DNA of 64,000 bases from Myxococcales bacterium. Its GTDB lineage: Bacteria; Myxococcota_A; Polyangia; Polyangiales; Polyangiaceae. The DNA lies in contig JADJCA010000022.1 in the NCBI GenBank assembly GCA_016703425.1, positions 30,041 to 94,040 of the forward strand, in the 5' to 3' direction. The notes under the pieces are model-generated. The model searched no databases, was not told the DNA's origin, and worked only from the letters and a program-made list of their open reading frames with translations. Positions 45,752 through 55,051 of this stretch are shown here, one piece after another. Position numbers and translations under genes: made by a program. The stretch's first letter is position 1. Each line of letters begins with the position of its first letter.

Positions 45752-45784
45752 GGCCGATCTCCCGCGCGCAAGAGGACCTCAAAC

Positions 45785-46651
45785 ATGACCCCCTTTGGCT
45801 ACGGCCTTCGTGTGCCGCACTACGCGGAGTTGCTGCGAAACGGCGCCGGCGTCCCATACGTCGAAGCCTTGACGGAGAACTTTCTCGAGCGAGGGGGTCG
45901 GCCCGCCGCCGTGTTGGAGCGCGTTCGACGAGACGCACGCGTCCTCCTCCACGGCGTCGGGCTGTCGATCGGTGGCGTTGACCCGCTGCGCAGCGATTAC
46001 CTTCGGAAACTGCGGGCTCTCCGCGAGGCGGTCTTGCCGGAGGTCGTGTCGGACCACCTTTGCTTCGGGTCGTTTGGCGGTCGCCATGGGCACGACCTGT
46101 GGCCTCTGCCGTTCACGGAAGAGGCCCTCGCTCACGTCGTCAGGCGCGTGGTTGAGGTACAGGACCAACTGGGCTCGCGCATCGCCCTCGAGAACGTGTC
46201 GAGCTACGTAACCTACGCGTCCTCGGAGATGACCGAATGGGAGTTTCTCTCGGAGGTTTCGGAGCGCGCTGACTGCTTTCTGCTGCTCGACGTCAACAAC
46301 GTTCACGTCAGCGCGACCAATCACGGTTTCGACGCGCGCGCGTTTGTCCGGGGACTTCCGCAGAGACGCGTCGCGCAATTTCACGTGGCCGGTCATTCGG
46401 TGCGCGAGGGGTACCTCTTCGACGACCACGGCAGCGACGTCCCCGACGTCGTTTGGCGCCTCTACCGTGAAGCCGTCGAACGCTTCGGCGCGGTCCCCTG
46501 CATCGTCGAACGCGACGAGAACGTTCCCGACCTGGCCGTGTTGGTGCAGGAGAGCGAACGAGCCGGCGCCATCGCCGCATCGGCACTCAGCGCCGCCGCC
46601 AGTGCCCTCGAGGCCACCGCATGCGCGATCGCGTTCGGGGCCGCATCATGA
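45785..46651 (+). CDS. bufB: DUF692 multinuclear iron oxidase (BufB/MNIO)
   Basis: 288 residues, ATG 45785 with AAGAGGA upstream. DUF692 TIM-barrel with the metal-binding set in order: LHGVGLSIG (His 56), VVSDHLCFG (His 91), ALENVSSY (Glu 136), LLDVNNVHVSATNHG (Asp 169, Asn 171, His 174, His 180), FHVAGH (His 200, His 204) and VERDENVP (Glu 242). This family binds two or three irons and modifies cysteines in RiPP precursors (methanobactin MbnB, bufferin BufB). Substrate is expected to be the precursor encoded 33 bp upstream. It overlaps the next gene by 4 nt. Confidence 0.93.
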   Translation: MTPFGYGLRVPHYAELLRNGAGVPYVEALTENFLERGGRPAAVLERVRRDARVLLHGVGLSIGGVDPLRSDYLRKLRALREAVLPEVVSDHLCFGSFGGRHGHDLWPLPFTEEALAHVVRRVVEVQDQLGSRIALENVSSYVTYASSEMTEWEFLSEVSERADCFLLLDVNNVHVSATNHGFDARAFVRGLPQRRVAQFHVAGHSVREGYLFDDHGSDVPDVVWRLYREAVERFGAVPCIVERDENVPDLAVLVQESERAGAIAASALSAAASALEATACAIAFGAAS

Positions 46652-47424
46652 AGCTCGCAGCTCTCGAAGAACTCTTCTGGCGCTCCGTTCGATTCGACCC
46701 TGCGCCCCCAGAGGTGCAAGCCGAATTCGTTGGCCGAGGGTCAATCGATGCCTTCGCGCGGATGGGAATCTATCGCGCCATGTACTGGTATCGGCTGGTC
46801 CAAGCACTGTTCGATACGTTCCCTCGTGTCGCAACCCTGCTGGGAGAGAAGACCTTCACGGAGGTCTCGTGCCGGTACATTCACGCCCACCCTTCGGAGG
46901 ATCCGATTCTCGAACGCTTCGGGCGACACTTTGCTGAGTTTCTCCGGGGCGAGGAGGTCGGTGCGGCTGTGGCCGACATCGCCGAGCTTGAATGGACACG
47001 CTTGGTCTCGTTCCTCTCGGAGGACGCGCGCCCGTGGTCCCTGGCGGCCGCGGCGGCGGACCTCCGAGACGCCGTTCGACTGCGCCCCGTACCGTCGCTT
47101 CGCCTGGTGAGCGTCCCCAGCGCGACGCTCGCGCTTTGGGACCGACGGGGCGCTGACGAGACCTTGACACCGCCACGGGGACTTTGTGCCGTCGCGCTGG
47201 ACGTCCAGGTGCTGTGCGTTTGGCGGCGCGGCTTCGCTGTGCACCAGGTAGCGGTTCAAAGTGACGAAGCGATCGCCCTTGGCCACCTGCTTCGCGGTGA
47301 GTCCTTTGGCGTCCTGTGCGAGGCCTTCGCTTCCGCGGCAGAACCCGAGAAGCGAGCGGCGAGCGTCGTCGCCAAGTGGTTCGGCGACGAGCGCATCGCC
47401 ACGCCAGAGGAGCACGTCAATTGA
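46648..47424 (+). CDS. bufC: DUF2063 partner protein (BufC-like)
   Basis: 258 residues, start ATG 46648 overlapping the bufB stop (ATGA). N-terminal DUF2063-like DNA-binding-fold domain: FVGRGSIDAFARMGIYRAMY with YWYRLVQALFDTFPRVATLLG, and FTEVSCRYIHAHPSEDPI. It is the usual partner of DUF692 proteins, thought to recognise the precursor and present it to the enzyme. The C-terminal third (ALDVQVLCVWRRGFAVHQVAV) is the second domain seen in BufC. Stop at 47424 overlaps the next TTG start. Confidence 0.9.
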   Translation: MKLAALEELFWRSVRFDPAPPEVQAEFVGRGSIDAFARMGIYRAMYWYRLVQALFDTFPRVATLLGEKTFTEVSCRYIHAHPSEDPILERFGRHFAEFLRGEEVGAAVADIAELEWTRLVSFLSEDARPWSLAAAAADLRDAVRLRPVPSLRLVSVPSATLALWDRRGADETLTPPRGLCAVALDVQVLCVWRRGFAVHQVAVQSDEAIALGHLLRGESFGVLCEAFASAAEPEKRAASVVAKWFGDERIATPEEHVN

Positions 47425-47894
47425 AGCCGATTTGTTTCGCCCTCGCGATGCTCGCCCTGGGCTGTTACAGCGCGCCCGAACACGTCGACGTCGCCGCACT
47501 GCGCTTCGAAAACGGCCCCCTCATGCGCCCCGGCGAAAACTGCCTGCGGTGCCACAAGGCGGGCGGTCAGGCGGCCCAGCATCCGTGGTCCGCGGCGGGC
47601 ACCGTGTTTACGTCGTCGACGAGCGATGAGGGCGCTCCCGGCGTCACGGTGCGTGTGGTCGACGCAGACAAGAAGGAGGTGACTCTTACCACCAATGCCG
47701 CGGGGAACTTCTACACGTCCGAACCGCTTCGGGCGCCGCTTCGTCTGCGCCTCGAGCACCTTGGCCGCAGCAAGGAGATGCCCGAGGAGGCTCCCGCCGG
47801 CTCTTGCAACGCTTGTCACTCGTCGCCTGATCCGGCGGGCAAGGCGAAGGGGCGCATCTTTCTGCCGTTGGCCGACTCGAGAGCCGACGACTGA
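47421..47894 (+). CDS. Two-CxxCH (diheme cytochrome c-like) lipoprotein, operon member
   Basis: 157 residues from a TTG start that overlaps the bufC stop by 4 nt (TTGA), so it is coupled. Lipoprotein signal with lipobox LALGC (Cys 15). Mature part has CLRCH (41-45) and CNACH (129-133), two heme-attachment motifs, flanking a small carboxypeptidase-regulatory-like beta domain (APGVTVRVVDADKKEVTLTT, AAGNFYTSEPL). It could pass electrons or bind metal beside the bufferin. The classic buf operon does not include it to my knowledge. Confidence 0.82.
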   Translation: MKPICFALAMLALGCYSAPEHVDVAALRFENGPLMRPGENCLRCHKAGGQAAQHPWSAAGTVFTSSTSDEGAPGVTVRVVDADKKEVTLTTNAAGNFYTSEPLRAPLRLRLEHLGRSKEMPEEAPAGSCNACHSSPDPAGKAKGRIFLPLADSRADD

Positions 47895-48023
47895 GTCTCA
47901 CTCCCGGCGCCGGTCGCCCACAGCGAAGTGCGCGGCAACGGATGGGCCGTGGCGCACCGAAAATGCCCACCGCCTCGGTTGTCCATCGCGCCCGATGGCG
48001 GCTCCGATATCTTCGTTGGGCGC

Positions 48024-49016
48024 ATGCCAACCTTCAACGCGACCTCCCTGTCCCAGGCTTTTCCGAACGCCGTGCCGGTGCCTCCCCTGCTCGAGGCTTT
48101 CGGCCAATGGGTCTCCGCTCGGCCACACGGCAACGTCGGCTACTTCGACGCCATCGCGAGCGAGCCCATGCCCGAAGGTCTGGCGAAAGCGCCGGAGCAC
48201 GTCGATGCGCTCCGCGCCAAGCTAGGCCTCTTCCTCGCGCTCCCCGACGGCTCGCAGCTGGCCTTGTGGGCGCACGGCGACGGCCCGCCCGCGGTTGTCC
48301 TTCTGGGCTCCGAGGGTGAGCTCAAGAATGTGGCGCCGACGCTGGAGGCTTTTCTTGTGGCACTGGGACAGGCCCGCACCGATATTTCCGAGCTCGACGA
48401 CGACGACGCGTCCGACGGTCGGCCGGCTCTCCTCGAGTGGCTCGCATCGCAAGGCGTAAGCGAGCCCAACGCTAAGCTTCGCGTTCCGACCTTCGGCACG
48501 TGGTTCGATTCCGGCGGAACCACCTTGGAGCTCCCGGCAACGGGCGGCCTCGGAGATGCCCGAGCTCTGACGACCGACGTGGAGCGCTTCATGGGCCGGC
48601 ACGTCGCGGAAGGCGAAGTGCGTCTGTGGCTCGAGTCCCTCGGCCTCTGGCCGCTGCCCTACTTCGGCACGGAGAGCGAGGTCTACGTGGCGGAGAAGGC
48701 GCGCGGCTTCTGCCTCACCTTCCGCCGGGCCACGGAGGCGAAGCCGGCCCCGTGGCTGTCGGGCTGCTTCTTTTACGCGGAAGGCGAAGACGACTACGCC
48801 GCCTTTGCGCACGCGATGCCGCTCAGCATCACCTGGAAGGACGACGCGACCTCGCTCGTGGTGCGGCTCGGCGCACCGACGTTCGAACACAAGAGCAAGA
48901 AGACGGGCCGCCTCCTGGGGCACCGCTGGCAAGCCAATGAGCGCAACATGGTGAGCGCGAGCTACGACGCCGACGGGCGTGTGCGACACGTGTATCGCGG
49001 CACACTCGAGCGCTGA
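48024..49016 (+). CDS. SUKH/SMI1-KNR4-like hypothetical protein
   Basis: 330 residues from ATG 48024. No signal or membrane segment. The N-terminal half has a pattern seen in SMI1/KNR4 proteins (LGLFLALPDGSQLALWAHGD, AVVLLGSEGELKNVAPTLEA). The C-terminal half has WLESLGLWPLPYFGTESEVYVAEKA and is beta-rich. SUKH proteins are frequently toxin immunity proteins; there is no toxin next to it. Assignment tentative. Confidence 0.72.
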   Translation: MPTFNATSLSQAFPNAVPVPPLLEAFGQWVSARPHGNVGYFDAIASEPMPEGLAKAPEHVDALRAKLGLFLALPDGSQLALWAHGDGPPAVVLLGSEGELKNVAPTLEAFLVALGQARTDISELDDDDASDGRPALLEWLASQGVSEPNAKLRVPTFGTWFDSGGTTLELPATGGLGDARALTTDVERFMGRHVAEGEVRLWLESLGLWPLPYFGTESEVYVAEKARGFCLTFRRATEAKPAPWLSGCFFYAEGEDDYAAFAHAMPLSITWKDDATSLVVRLGAPTFEHKSKKTGRLLGHRWQANERNMVSASYDADGRVRHVYRGTLER

Positions 49017-49058
49017 CGGAGGAAGCATCCGCCACCTCGGGGCGTACAACCCTTGGCC

Positions 49059-49790
49059 ATGCCCGAACGGTTCGCGGACCTGCTCTCGCGCGGCGCCACG
49101 ACGGAGGCGCTCGAGGTGGCTGGCGCGCTCGTCGCCGCGCGCCGCTACCGCGAGGCGCTCCTCGCCCATTTGTCGCTCAGCGCGGTGGCGCCCGCTTTCC
49201 GTGGTCATTGCCTAGGCGTCGCCGCCGACCTCCACGTGGAGCTCGGCGAGATCGACGCGGCGCTGCGCACCTACGAACTCGCACGACGATGGGGCGTGCC
49301 GGCCGACTGGATCGCGGGCCGCGTCGCCCGCCTCCAGGCCCTCTCTCCCGACGTCTACGTGGCGCCCGCGCGACTCTTCGTTAACGGCTGCGCGGCGGGC
49401 GAAGGCGCGCTCGTCGTTCGACCGCACTTCGTCTCGTTTGCGCCCACCGGCCCACACCTCTCGGTGCTTGCTGCGTCCGCGCCGGCGACTCCGGCGCCTT
49501 CGGCCACGTGGGCTCGCCTCTCGCCGGCCGTCGGTCGCGACGCGCTCGTCGCCCACGCAAGAACCTGCTTGGCCCCCGAGCTCGATCACGTCTTCCCGGA
49601 GTTCGCCGGCGCGCGGGGCGGCCTCGTGTGGACCGCACGCGGCGTCATGCTCATCGAGACGAAGTTACCGCTCGGCATCCGCGTGACCTTCGTGAGGGCC
49701 CACGAGAGGCTCGAACTCGTGCGCGCCAAACAAGCGACCGCCGATGCGACCTTCCAGCGGCTATCGCGCCACTACCATCACAGGAGCTGA
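49059..49790 (+). CDS. Hypothetical TPR-like protein
   Basis: 243 residues from ATG 49059 (a TTG two codons upstream is possible). A helical N-terminus (LLSRGATTEALEVAGALVAARRYREALLAH) resembles TPR repeats. The C-terminal part is mixed alpha/beta (LVWTARGVMLIETKLPLGIR) with no motif I recognise. Separated by 42 bp from the preceding gene; probably the same transcription unit. Cytoplasmic. Confidence 0.7.
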   Translation: MPERFADLLSRGATTEALEVAGALVAARRYREALLAHLSLSAVAPAFRGHCLGVAADLHVELGEIDAALRTYELARRWGVPADWIAGRVARLQALSPDVYVAPARLFVNGCAAGEGALVVRPHFVSFAPTGPHLSVLAASAPATPAPSATWARLSPAVGRDALVAHARTCLAPELDHVFPEFAGARGGLVWTARGVMLIETKLPLGIRVTFVRAHERLELVRAKQATADATFQRLSRHYHHRS

Positions 49791-49813
49791 TGCACGGGTA
49801 CCGCGGCCGCGCG

Positions 49814-50200
49814 TCAATTGCGGCAGTCGCCCGAGACGCAGGATTCGTCGCTCTTGCATCTACGGCCGCAGCCGCCGCAATTCTCTGGATCGCGGAGCAC
49901 CTCGCTCTCGCAGCCCGTCGACGGATCTTGATCGCAGTCGCGAAAGCCGCTCGCGCAAGCCTCGATGACGCAACCGCGAGCCCCACAGGTGGAGCGGGCG
50001 TTGGCGAGCTTGCACGGCGCGCAGCCGTCGCTGTTTGTTGAGGCACCTCCGTCAGCGGCGGCCACCGTCCTGGACCACGAGACGGGCTCGTCGTCCTCCG
50101 TGAACGCCGGCTCTTCACTCCGCGGTGTCGGCTCCTCGATGCCCGCCAACGACGCGCACCCACAGGCCAGCGTGCCCCATAAGCAGGTCCACGCCTTCAA
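49814..50200 (-). CDS. Small Cys-rich lipoprotein
   Basis: 128 residues. TTG 50200 overlaps the stop of the PEGA gene by 4 nt and opens a lipoprotein signal (lipobox LACGC). The mature part ends in a Cys module typical of myxobacteria: CAPCKLANARSTCGARGCVI, CDQDPSTGCE and NCGGCGRRCKSDESCVSGDC. Role unknown, presumably extracellular binding. Last gene of a three-gene minus-strand group. Confidence 0.75.
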   Translation of the reverse strand: MKAWTCLWGTLACGCASLAGIEEPTPRSEEPAFTEDDEPVSWSRTVAAADGGASTNSDGCAPCKLANARSTCGARGCVIEACASGFRDCDQDPSTGCESEVLRDPENCGGCGRRCKSDESCVSGDCRN

Positions 50201-51255
50201 AGGACACCGGTCGCGAGGACCGCGACGCCGCCGGCCGTCGGAGCCGCGGTGAGCGAGATCGCCCCGCTCTCCGCCTTCTTGGCCGGTGAAAGGACCCAGA
50301 GAGCGACGCCCCCGCCAACGGCGGCCACGCCAGCCGTCACGCAAAGCGTCGACATGCGCGCCGCTTCGAGCGCGTCGTTCCGCAGCGTGGTGCCGCGCGG
50401 GCTGCAGTCGTTGCCGCGGCAATAGTTGGCCGATTCGTCGTTCTTGGAGATCGCTTGCATCCCCAACACGGCCCCTCCAAGGGTCAACGCGAGGCCGACG
50501 CCTCCCGCCGCAACGGCAACACCGCGTCCCCTTGTCCACACAGTTGCGTCGCCCTCGGCATCGGCCGGCGCCGCTGATGCAGGCGGAGGAGACGGCGACG
50601 GCGCCGCGTCAGACTTCGCCCGAGCCTTTGTGTCGGCCTTCGCATCCACGGTCGCCACGCCCTGGGCTTCCGGCACGGACGCGGCTGCGAGCGGAGCAAG
50701 CTCGGGCACCACCACGTCGGTCGTCCCGGCCCCCGGCGCCACGACCACGCGGCGCTCGAACGCCGCGCGCCCCGGCGCCTCCGCTCGCACCACGAACGAG
50801 CCGGGATCGACGGGAAGCGAAGCGCCCCACGACGCGCGCCCGACCGCTTGGCCGTCACGAAGGACCACGAGTCCGGGCAGGTCGACGGCTCGCACGACGA
50901 ACACGACGCGTTCAATCTTTCCTTCCAGCGCCGCGGCGCGGCCACGCGCGATGCGCTCGCGGTCGAGCTGCCCACGCTCCGTCGAGCTCGAGGCCACATC
51001 CATGTAGCCGTGCCACGCGGAAGCGAGCAGCCCCAACCGCTGTCGGCACTCGGCCAGCTTGAATCGCGCGCCCAGGCCGGGATCTTCCTTCACGCTTGCT
51101 GCGAGGCGCTCACACGCGGCTTTCACGCGATTGGCCGCAAGGAGGCGCTTGCCTTCTTCGAAGTGGCGCTGCGCGAGCACCACGTCACCGGCCTCCGCGA
51201 GCGGCGAAAGCGCGGTGCCGCACGCGACAACGGACGCGAAGAAGCAGCGGCGCAT
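50197..51255 (-). CDS. TPR/PEGA-domain envelope protein
   Basis: 352 residues from ATG 51255. Signal peptide, a TPR-like stretch (RHFEEGKRLLAANRVKAACERL), PEGA strands (GLVVLRDGQAVGRASWGASLP, GSFVVRAEAPGRAAF), a Pro/Ala/Ser linker and a C-terminal region with two hydrophobic segments (GVAVAAGGVGLALTLGGAVL and VTAGVAAVGGGVALWVL). Shares layout with the 26285-27412 protein. Likely a cell-envelope structural protein. Its start overlaps the upstream stop by one base. Confidence 0.82.
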   Translation of the reverse strand: MRRCFFASVVACGTALSPLAEAGDVVLAQRHFEEGKRLLAANRVKAACERLAASVKEDPGLGARFKLAECRQRLGLLASAWHGYMDVASSSTERGQLDRERIARGRAAALEGKIERVVFVVRAVDLPGLVVLRDGQAVGRASWGASLPVDPGSFVVRAEAPGRAAFERRVVVAPGAGTTDVVVPELAPLAAASVPEAQGVATVDAKADTKARAKSDAAPSPSPPPASAAPADAEGDATVWTRGRGVAVAAGGVGLALTLGGAVLGMQAISKNDESANYCRGNDCSPRGTTLRNDALEAARMSTLCVTAGVAAVGGGVALWVLSPAKKAESGAISLTAAPTAGGVAVLATGVL

Positions 51256-52074
51256 CAGTCCCTCGCTCCGAAAGGATCAGACACCTTCGCCGCTTGCGGC
51301 CTCGGCTTCCACTGACGGCGCAGCGCCGGCGTCGCGCTTCTTGGGGCGTCTGCTGGAAAGTCGATCTCGTCCAGCGAGATGACCTCCGGGTCAGCCGCCG
51401 GGGCGGGCGCCGGCGGCGCCGCTGCGACGCGCTCGCGAGGTTCGACGGGGCGCGTATGCGCCGTGTCGGCCGCGGCGACGCGCACGAGCGCAATGCGCGA
51501 CGCAGGCCGCTGCACGGGCCGCACGACGGCGAGCGTGAGCGCTACGCCTAGGCAGGTGCCAAGGAGGACCCCGGCAACGCCGACGGCCGGCTTGCGTCGA
51601 AAGAAGCGGGACCCCGCCGACGGCACGCGGGCGCGATGATCGGCCGCGTCGGAGGCAACGGCGCGCGCGTCAGAAGCGTCCGCGCGAGGGACGGGGGCCT
51701 CGCCCCAGTGAAGCACCTTGCTCGCGCGCGGAAAGACCGTTGCGAGCTCCTCCTTGATCTCGCGGACCTGCGAGACGGCGCGAACCGAGTGAGGGGCACT
51801 CTTGTCTGGCGCTGCAAGCGCGGCGGGCGCTGCGTTCGGGACCTTCGCGAGTTCTTGCGGAGGCGGCCCCGTTTCGACGAGCGCCTTCACCGCCAGGGCG
51901 AGCGGAGCCCGAACGGGGACCGTTATGCTGTCAACGGAACCATACCGTGCTCGCAGCGCGTCGGCGTTCGCGCGGTCGTCGCCGCCCGGCTTCGCGACCA
52001 CGGCCTTGAGGACGGGGCGCGCTGTTCGCTGGTTTGCGACAACGGCCTTGCTCCACGCGATCGTTCCCATCGGC
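51255..52074 (-). CDS. Single-pass membrane protein with Ala/Pro-rich linker
   Basis: About 272 residues from ATG 52074 (ATG 52121 upstream is possible; N-terminus uncertain). An N-terminal soluble part (VAKPGGDDRANADALRARYG) precedes one membrane helix (AVGVAGVLLGTCLGVALTLAVV) and a Pro/Ala-rich extracytoplasmic tail. It overlaps the PEGA gene by one base, so it is first in the minus-strand operon. No family recognised. Confidence 0.65.
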
Positions 52075-52245
52075 ATCGCTGGGGTGCAAGGGGAGGACCG
52101 AAATCGTCGCCACGGAATCATTGACCGATTTGCTCGCGCCGCTTCCCTGACAGGCGGTGCATGGATGGCCCGTTCGGATCACTAGGAGGCAAACGATCAC
52201 GGGGCCAAGGTGGGCGCGGCGGCGGACCGCGGCTACCATGGGCGC

Positions 52246-52605
52246 GTGGTCCCAGCCGCCCGCGCCACGTTCCTGCAGCTGAGCGCCGTCGCCCGAGGCG
52301 ATCACTTCGAGGCGACCCAGCGCATCCGCGACGCGTTCAGCCAGGCGTCGGCTTGGCTCACCGATGTGACCTTCTTCTCGGGCGTGCACACGGTCTTCAG
52401 CTTCGAGGTCGCCGTGGCCGATCTCCCGGCCTTGAGTCGAGCCCTCGCCGACGCGCACATCGTCCTCGATGAGCGTTCCGCCGAGGCCGTCAGCTCGACA
52501 GCGTCTCGCGGGGCGATGAGCGACGAGGCCCGCGGTACGCTCGCCGTCACCTTCGTGGACGGCGATCCCGATCTGACACGCAAAGTCGTCGCCGTCCCGG
52601 GCTAG
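52246..52605 (+). CDS. Small hypothetical protein
   Basis: 119 residues from GTG 52246 (a GTG at 52210 is also in frame). Mixed alpha/beta with FSQASAWLTDVTFFSGVHTV, LPALSRALADAHIVLDERS and LAVTFVDGDPDLTRKVVAV, compatible with a small ACT/ferredoxin-like fold. Cytoplasmic. No known family. It precedes the LRR operon by 34 bp. Confidence 0.65.
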   Translation: MVPAARATFLQLSAVARGDHFEATQRIRDAFSQASAWLTDVTFFSGVHTVFSFEVAVADLPALSRALADAHIVLDERSAEAVSSTASRGAMSDEARGTLAVTFVDGDPDLTRKVVAVPG

Positions 52606-52639
52606 AGCGCAAAAGCGCGAACCGATAGACTCGGCGCCC

Positions 52640-55051
52640 ATGCCGAGCAAGCGCGCCTCCAAGTCGACGACCAAGACCAAAAACACCGCGGCCAAGGCCG
52701 AGCTGCTCTCGTTTTCGGAGGCCGACGCGCGCGTCGATGGGGCTCTCTCGGCAGCCTTTGAGGGCGGCTACCAGACGGTGCTCTTCGTCGACGGAGACCT
52801 AACCTTGAACGGCGATCTCCTCGCGGCCCTCGCCAAGACGACGAAGGCCGAGTTCGACATTCTTGCCGTGACGGGTGACCTCGACGTGACCGGCCGTATC
52901 GCTCTCTACGAGAGCACTCCCGGCCTCTGGGTTTCCGGCCATACGACGGCCGAGACGCTCGAAGGTGGCGACTGTGAGATCGCCATCGGGACCGGCTCCT
53001 TCAAGCACTTCGTCTACGGCTACTACAACGACGGCATCCTCGACACCGGCGACGTCGACGCGCCCTTCGTCATCAACTCGAACCACGACCTTCGCGTCCC
53101 AAAGCAGAAGGGCGCCAAGTGGATCGACAACTACGGCGACGACGACGACTACGACTTCACGAGCGAGAACATCGGCCAGTCATTCGTGCGCGACGTCCTG
53201 AGCGAGGACGGAAGTGAGGTCGACGTCCCCAAGTTTCTGGCGGCGCTGCGGAAGGGCAAACCGGTCCTTGTGGCAGGCGCCATGACGGCCGGCGAGAAGG
53301 CGCTGGCCGACGTGGCGAAGGCCTTGGACGACAAGGTCTACGAGCTCGACATGAGCGACAAGAAGCTCAAGGCCTTCCCGAGCAACGTGCTGAAGATGCC
53401 GTGGCTCAAGAAGCTCGTCCTGGACAAGAACGCCATCGGCAGCGTGCCCAAAGAAATCGGAGGGCTCACGGAGCTCGAACACCTGTCCCTCGTCGACTGC
53501 GAGCTTGCGAGCTTGCCCGCCGAGATCGGCAAGCTCAAGAAGCTCCGCGTCTTGCGCGTCGCCGGCAACATGCCCTACGGCAAGCGAGGCTCGACGCCCA
53601 TCGTGTTGCCCAAGACCCTCGGCGACTTGTCGAACCTCGAGGAGCTCGATGTCTCCGAGCTTTCGCAGGTTCCCGACGGCAAGGAGGACGAGCGGCTGCC
53701 GGAGCTGACGGTCTATGCCCTGCCCGCCACGGCGAGCAAGCTCAAGCGCCTCAAGAGGCTGGTGGCCGATCACACCAACCTCGCGATTCCCAAAGCGATG
53801 GAGGGCCTGCCAAGCCTCGAGGCGATCGCCATGTCGGGCGGGAGCTGGGCGTACCTCCGCCGATTCCCCGAGTTCGTCACGACCTTCCCAAACCTCGTCT
53901 CGCTCGACGTCTCCTGCAACTTCTTTCCGAAGGTGCCCGCGTCGCTCACGAAGCTGACGCGACTCGAGGTCCTCGACCTTCACAACGCCCTCGGCATGCT
54001 CGAAGGTCCGCTGCCCAACTTGTCGAAGCTGAAGGCGCTGCGCGTCCTCAAGCTCAGCGGCAACACGGGACACACCGGCGTGCCGGTACCGCCACACGAG
54101 CGCCTCAGGCCGATCTTTGCGATGACCCTGCCCAAGCTCGAAGAGCTCGCCGTCGATCGATGGGGCGAGAAGGCTCAACGCGGCCCGTTGCCCGCGGCCG
54201 TTCTCGAAGGCATCGGCCGCATGAAGGCCCTCAAGGTTCTCGACCTCGAGTTCGACGGCCTTACGGCGCTCCCCGACGAGTTCTTCGCTCTCCCGGCTAT
54301 CCGAGACCTCAAGCTCAGCTACAACGCGCTGGGCACGAAGCAGCGAGAGCGCATCGCCAAGGCCTTCCCGAACGCGCGCATCGACTTCCGCAACCAGAGG
54401 GTCCCCGATAGCGCCGAGGCGAAGAAGAAGGAGCACAAGTCGCTCGCGGCGGCCAACGCGCTCATTCAGAAGGGAAACTCGCAGCGCTCGCAGCAGAAGT
54501 ACGACGCGGCGAAGAAGACGTACGCGGCGGCGCTCCGCCTCTTCAAGAAGGGCACCGCCGAGAGCGCCTACATGGAGCTCTACGCTCACTATGGCCGCAT
54601 GTGGATCGACGGAAAGCGTGGCCACGGCTCGGACGGCTCAAAGAGCGACCGCGAGAAGTGGCGCCGCGAAGGGCTGCTGGAGGCGGAGGCGTGCCTTCGG
54701 CTCGTGCCGCCGGTGTGGCAGATCTTCCACTTCACCGATGAAGGCGAGTTCCAGCGGGAGGTGGTTCGCTACGCCACGAACTTCATCGCCTGGGAGCTGC
54801 AGTCGAACGCGAAAGCCACCCCGGCCGATCTGGCGCGCGCCCTCGAGCTCATCGACCGCGGCGTCGCTTGCCTGCGGAACGGCCAAGACCACCACATCCT
54901 CGACACCAAAGCGCGCGTCCTCCTCAAGCTCGGGCGCCAAGACGACGCGTGGCTGTTGGTGGAGCGCATCCTCCGCGAAGAGCCGAACTTCCGCGACGTC
55001 GCCGATCTTGCCAAGGACCCGCGCTACGTCGCCTGGGCGCGAGGGCGATGA
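52640..55051 (+). CDS. Large leucine-rich-repeat/TPR protein
   Basis: 803 residues. N-terminal region includes a polymer-like VLFVDGDLTLNGDLLAALA beta segment, and the centre (about 225-590) contains more than a dozen leucine-rich repeats (LKKLVLDKNAIGSVPKEIGG, LEHLSLVDCELASLPAEIG, LEVLDLHNALGMLEGPLPNL). The C-terminus (about 610-800) is TPR-like (LAAANALIQKGNSQRSQQK). Looks like a protein-interaction scaffold. Translationally coupled (4-nt overlap) to the following lipoprotein gene. Confidence 0.87.
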   Translation: MPSKRASKSTTKTKNTAAKAELLSFSEADARVDGALSAAFEGGYQTVLFVDGDLTLNGDLLAALAKTTKAEFDILAVTGDLDVTGRIALYESTPGLWVSGHTTAETLEGGDCEIAIGTGSFKHFVYGYYNDGILDTGDVDAPFVINSNHDLRVPKQKGAKWIDNYGDDDDYDFTSENIGQSFVRDVLSEDGSEVDVPKFLAALRKGKPVLVAGAMTAGEKALADVAKALDDKVYELDMSDKKLKAFPSNVLKMPWLKKLVLDKNAIGSVPKEIGGLTELEHLSLVDCELASLPAEIGKLKKLRVLRVAGNMPYGKRGSTPIVLPKTLGDLSNLEELDVSELSQVPDGKEDERLPELTVYALPATASKLKRLKRLVADHTNLAIPKAMEGLPSLEAIAMSGGSWAYLRRFPEFVTTFPNLVSLDVSCNFFPKVPASLTKLTRLEVLDLHNALGMLEGPLPNLSKLKALRVLKLSGNTGHTGVPVPPHERLRPIFAMTLPKLEELAVDRWGEKAQRGPLPAAVLEGIGRMKALKVLDLEFDGLTALPDEFFALPAIRDLKLSYNALGTKQRERIAKAFPNARIDFRNQRVPDSAEAKKKEHKSLAAANALIQKGNSQRSQQKYDAAKKTYAAALRLFKKGTAESAYMELYAHYGRMWIDGKRGHGSDGSKSDREKWRREGLLEAEACLRLVPPVWQIFHFTDEGEFQREVVRYATNFIAWELQSNAKATPADLARALELIDRGVACLRNGQDHHILDTKARVLLKLGRQDDAWLLVERILREEPNFRDVADLAKDPRYVAWARGR

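Noticed and set aside
53180..54625. 481-codon minus-strand ORF opposite the LRR gene
   Set aside because: Its Leu/Val/Glu repetitiveness mirrors the leucine-rich repeats of the opposite strand.
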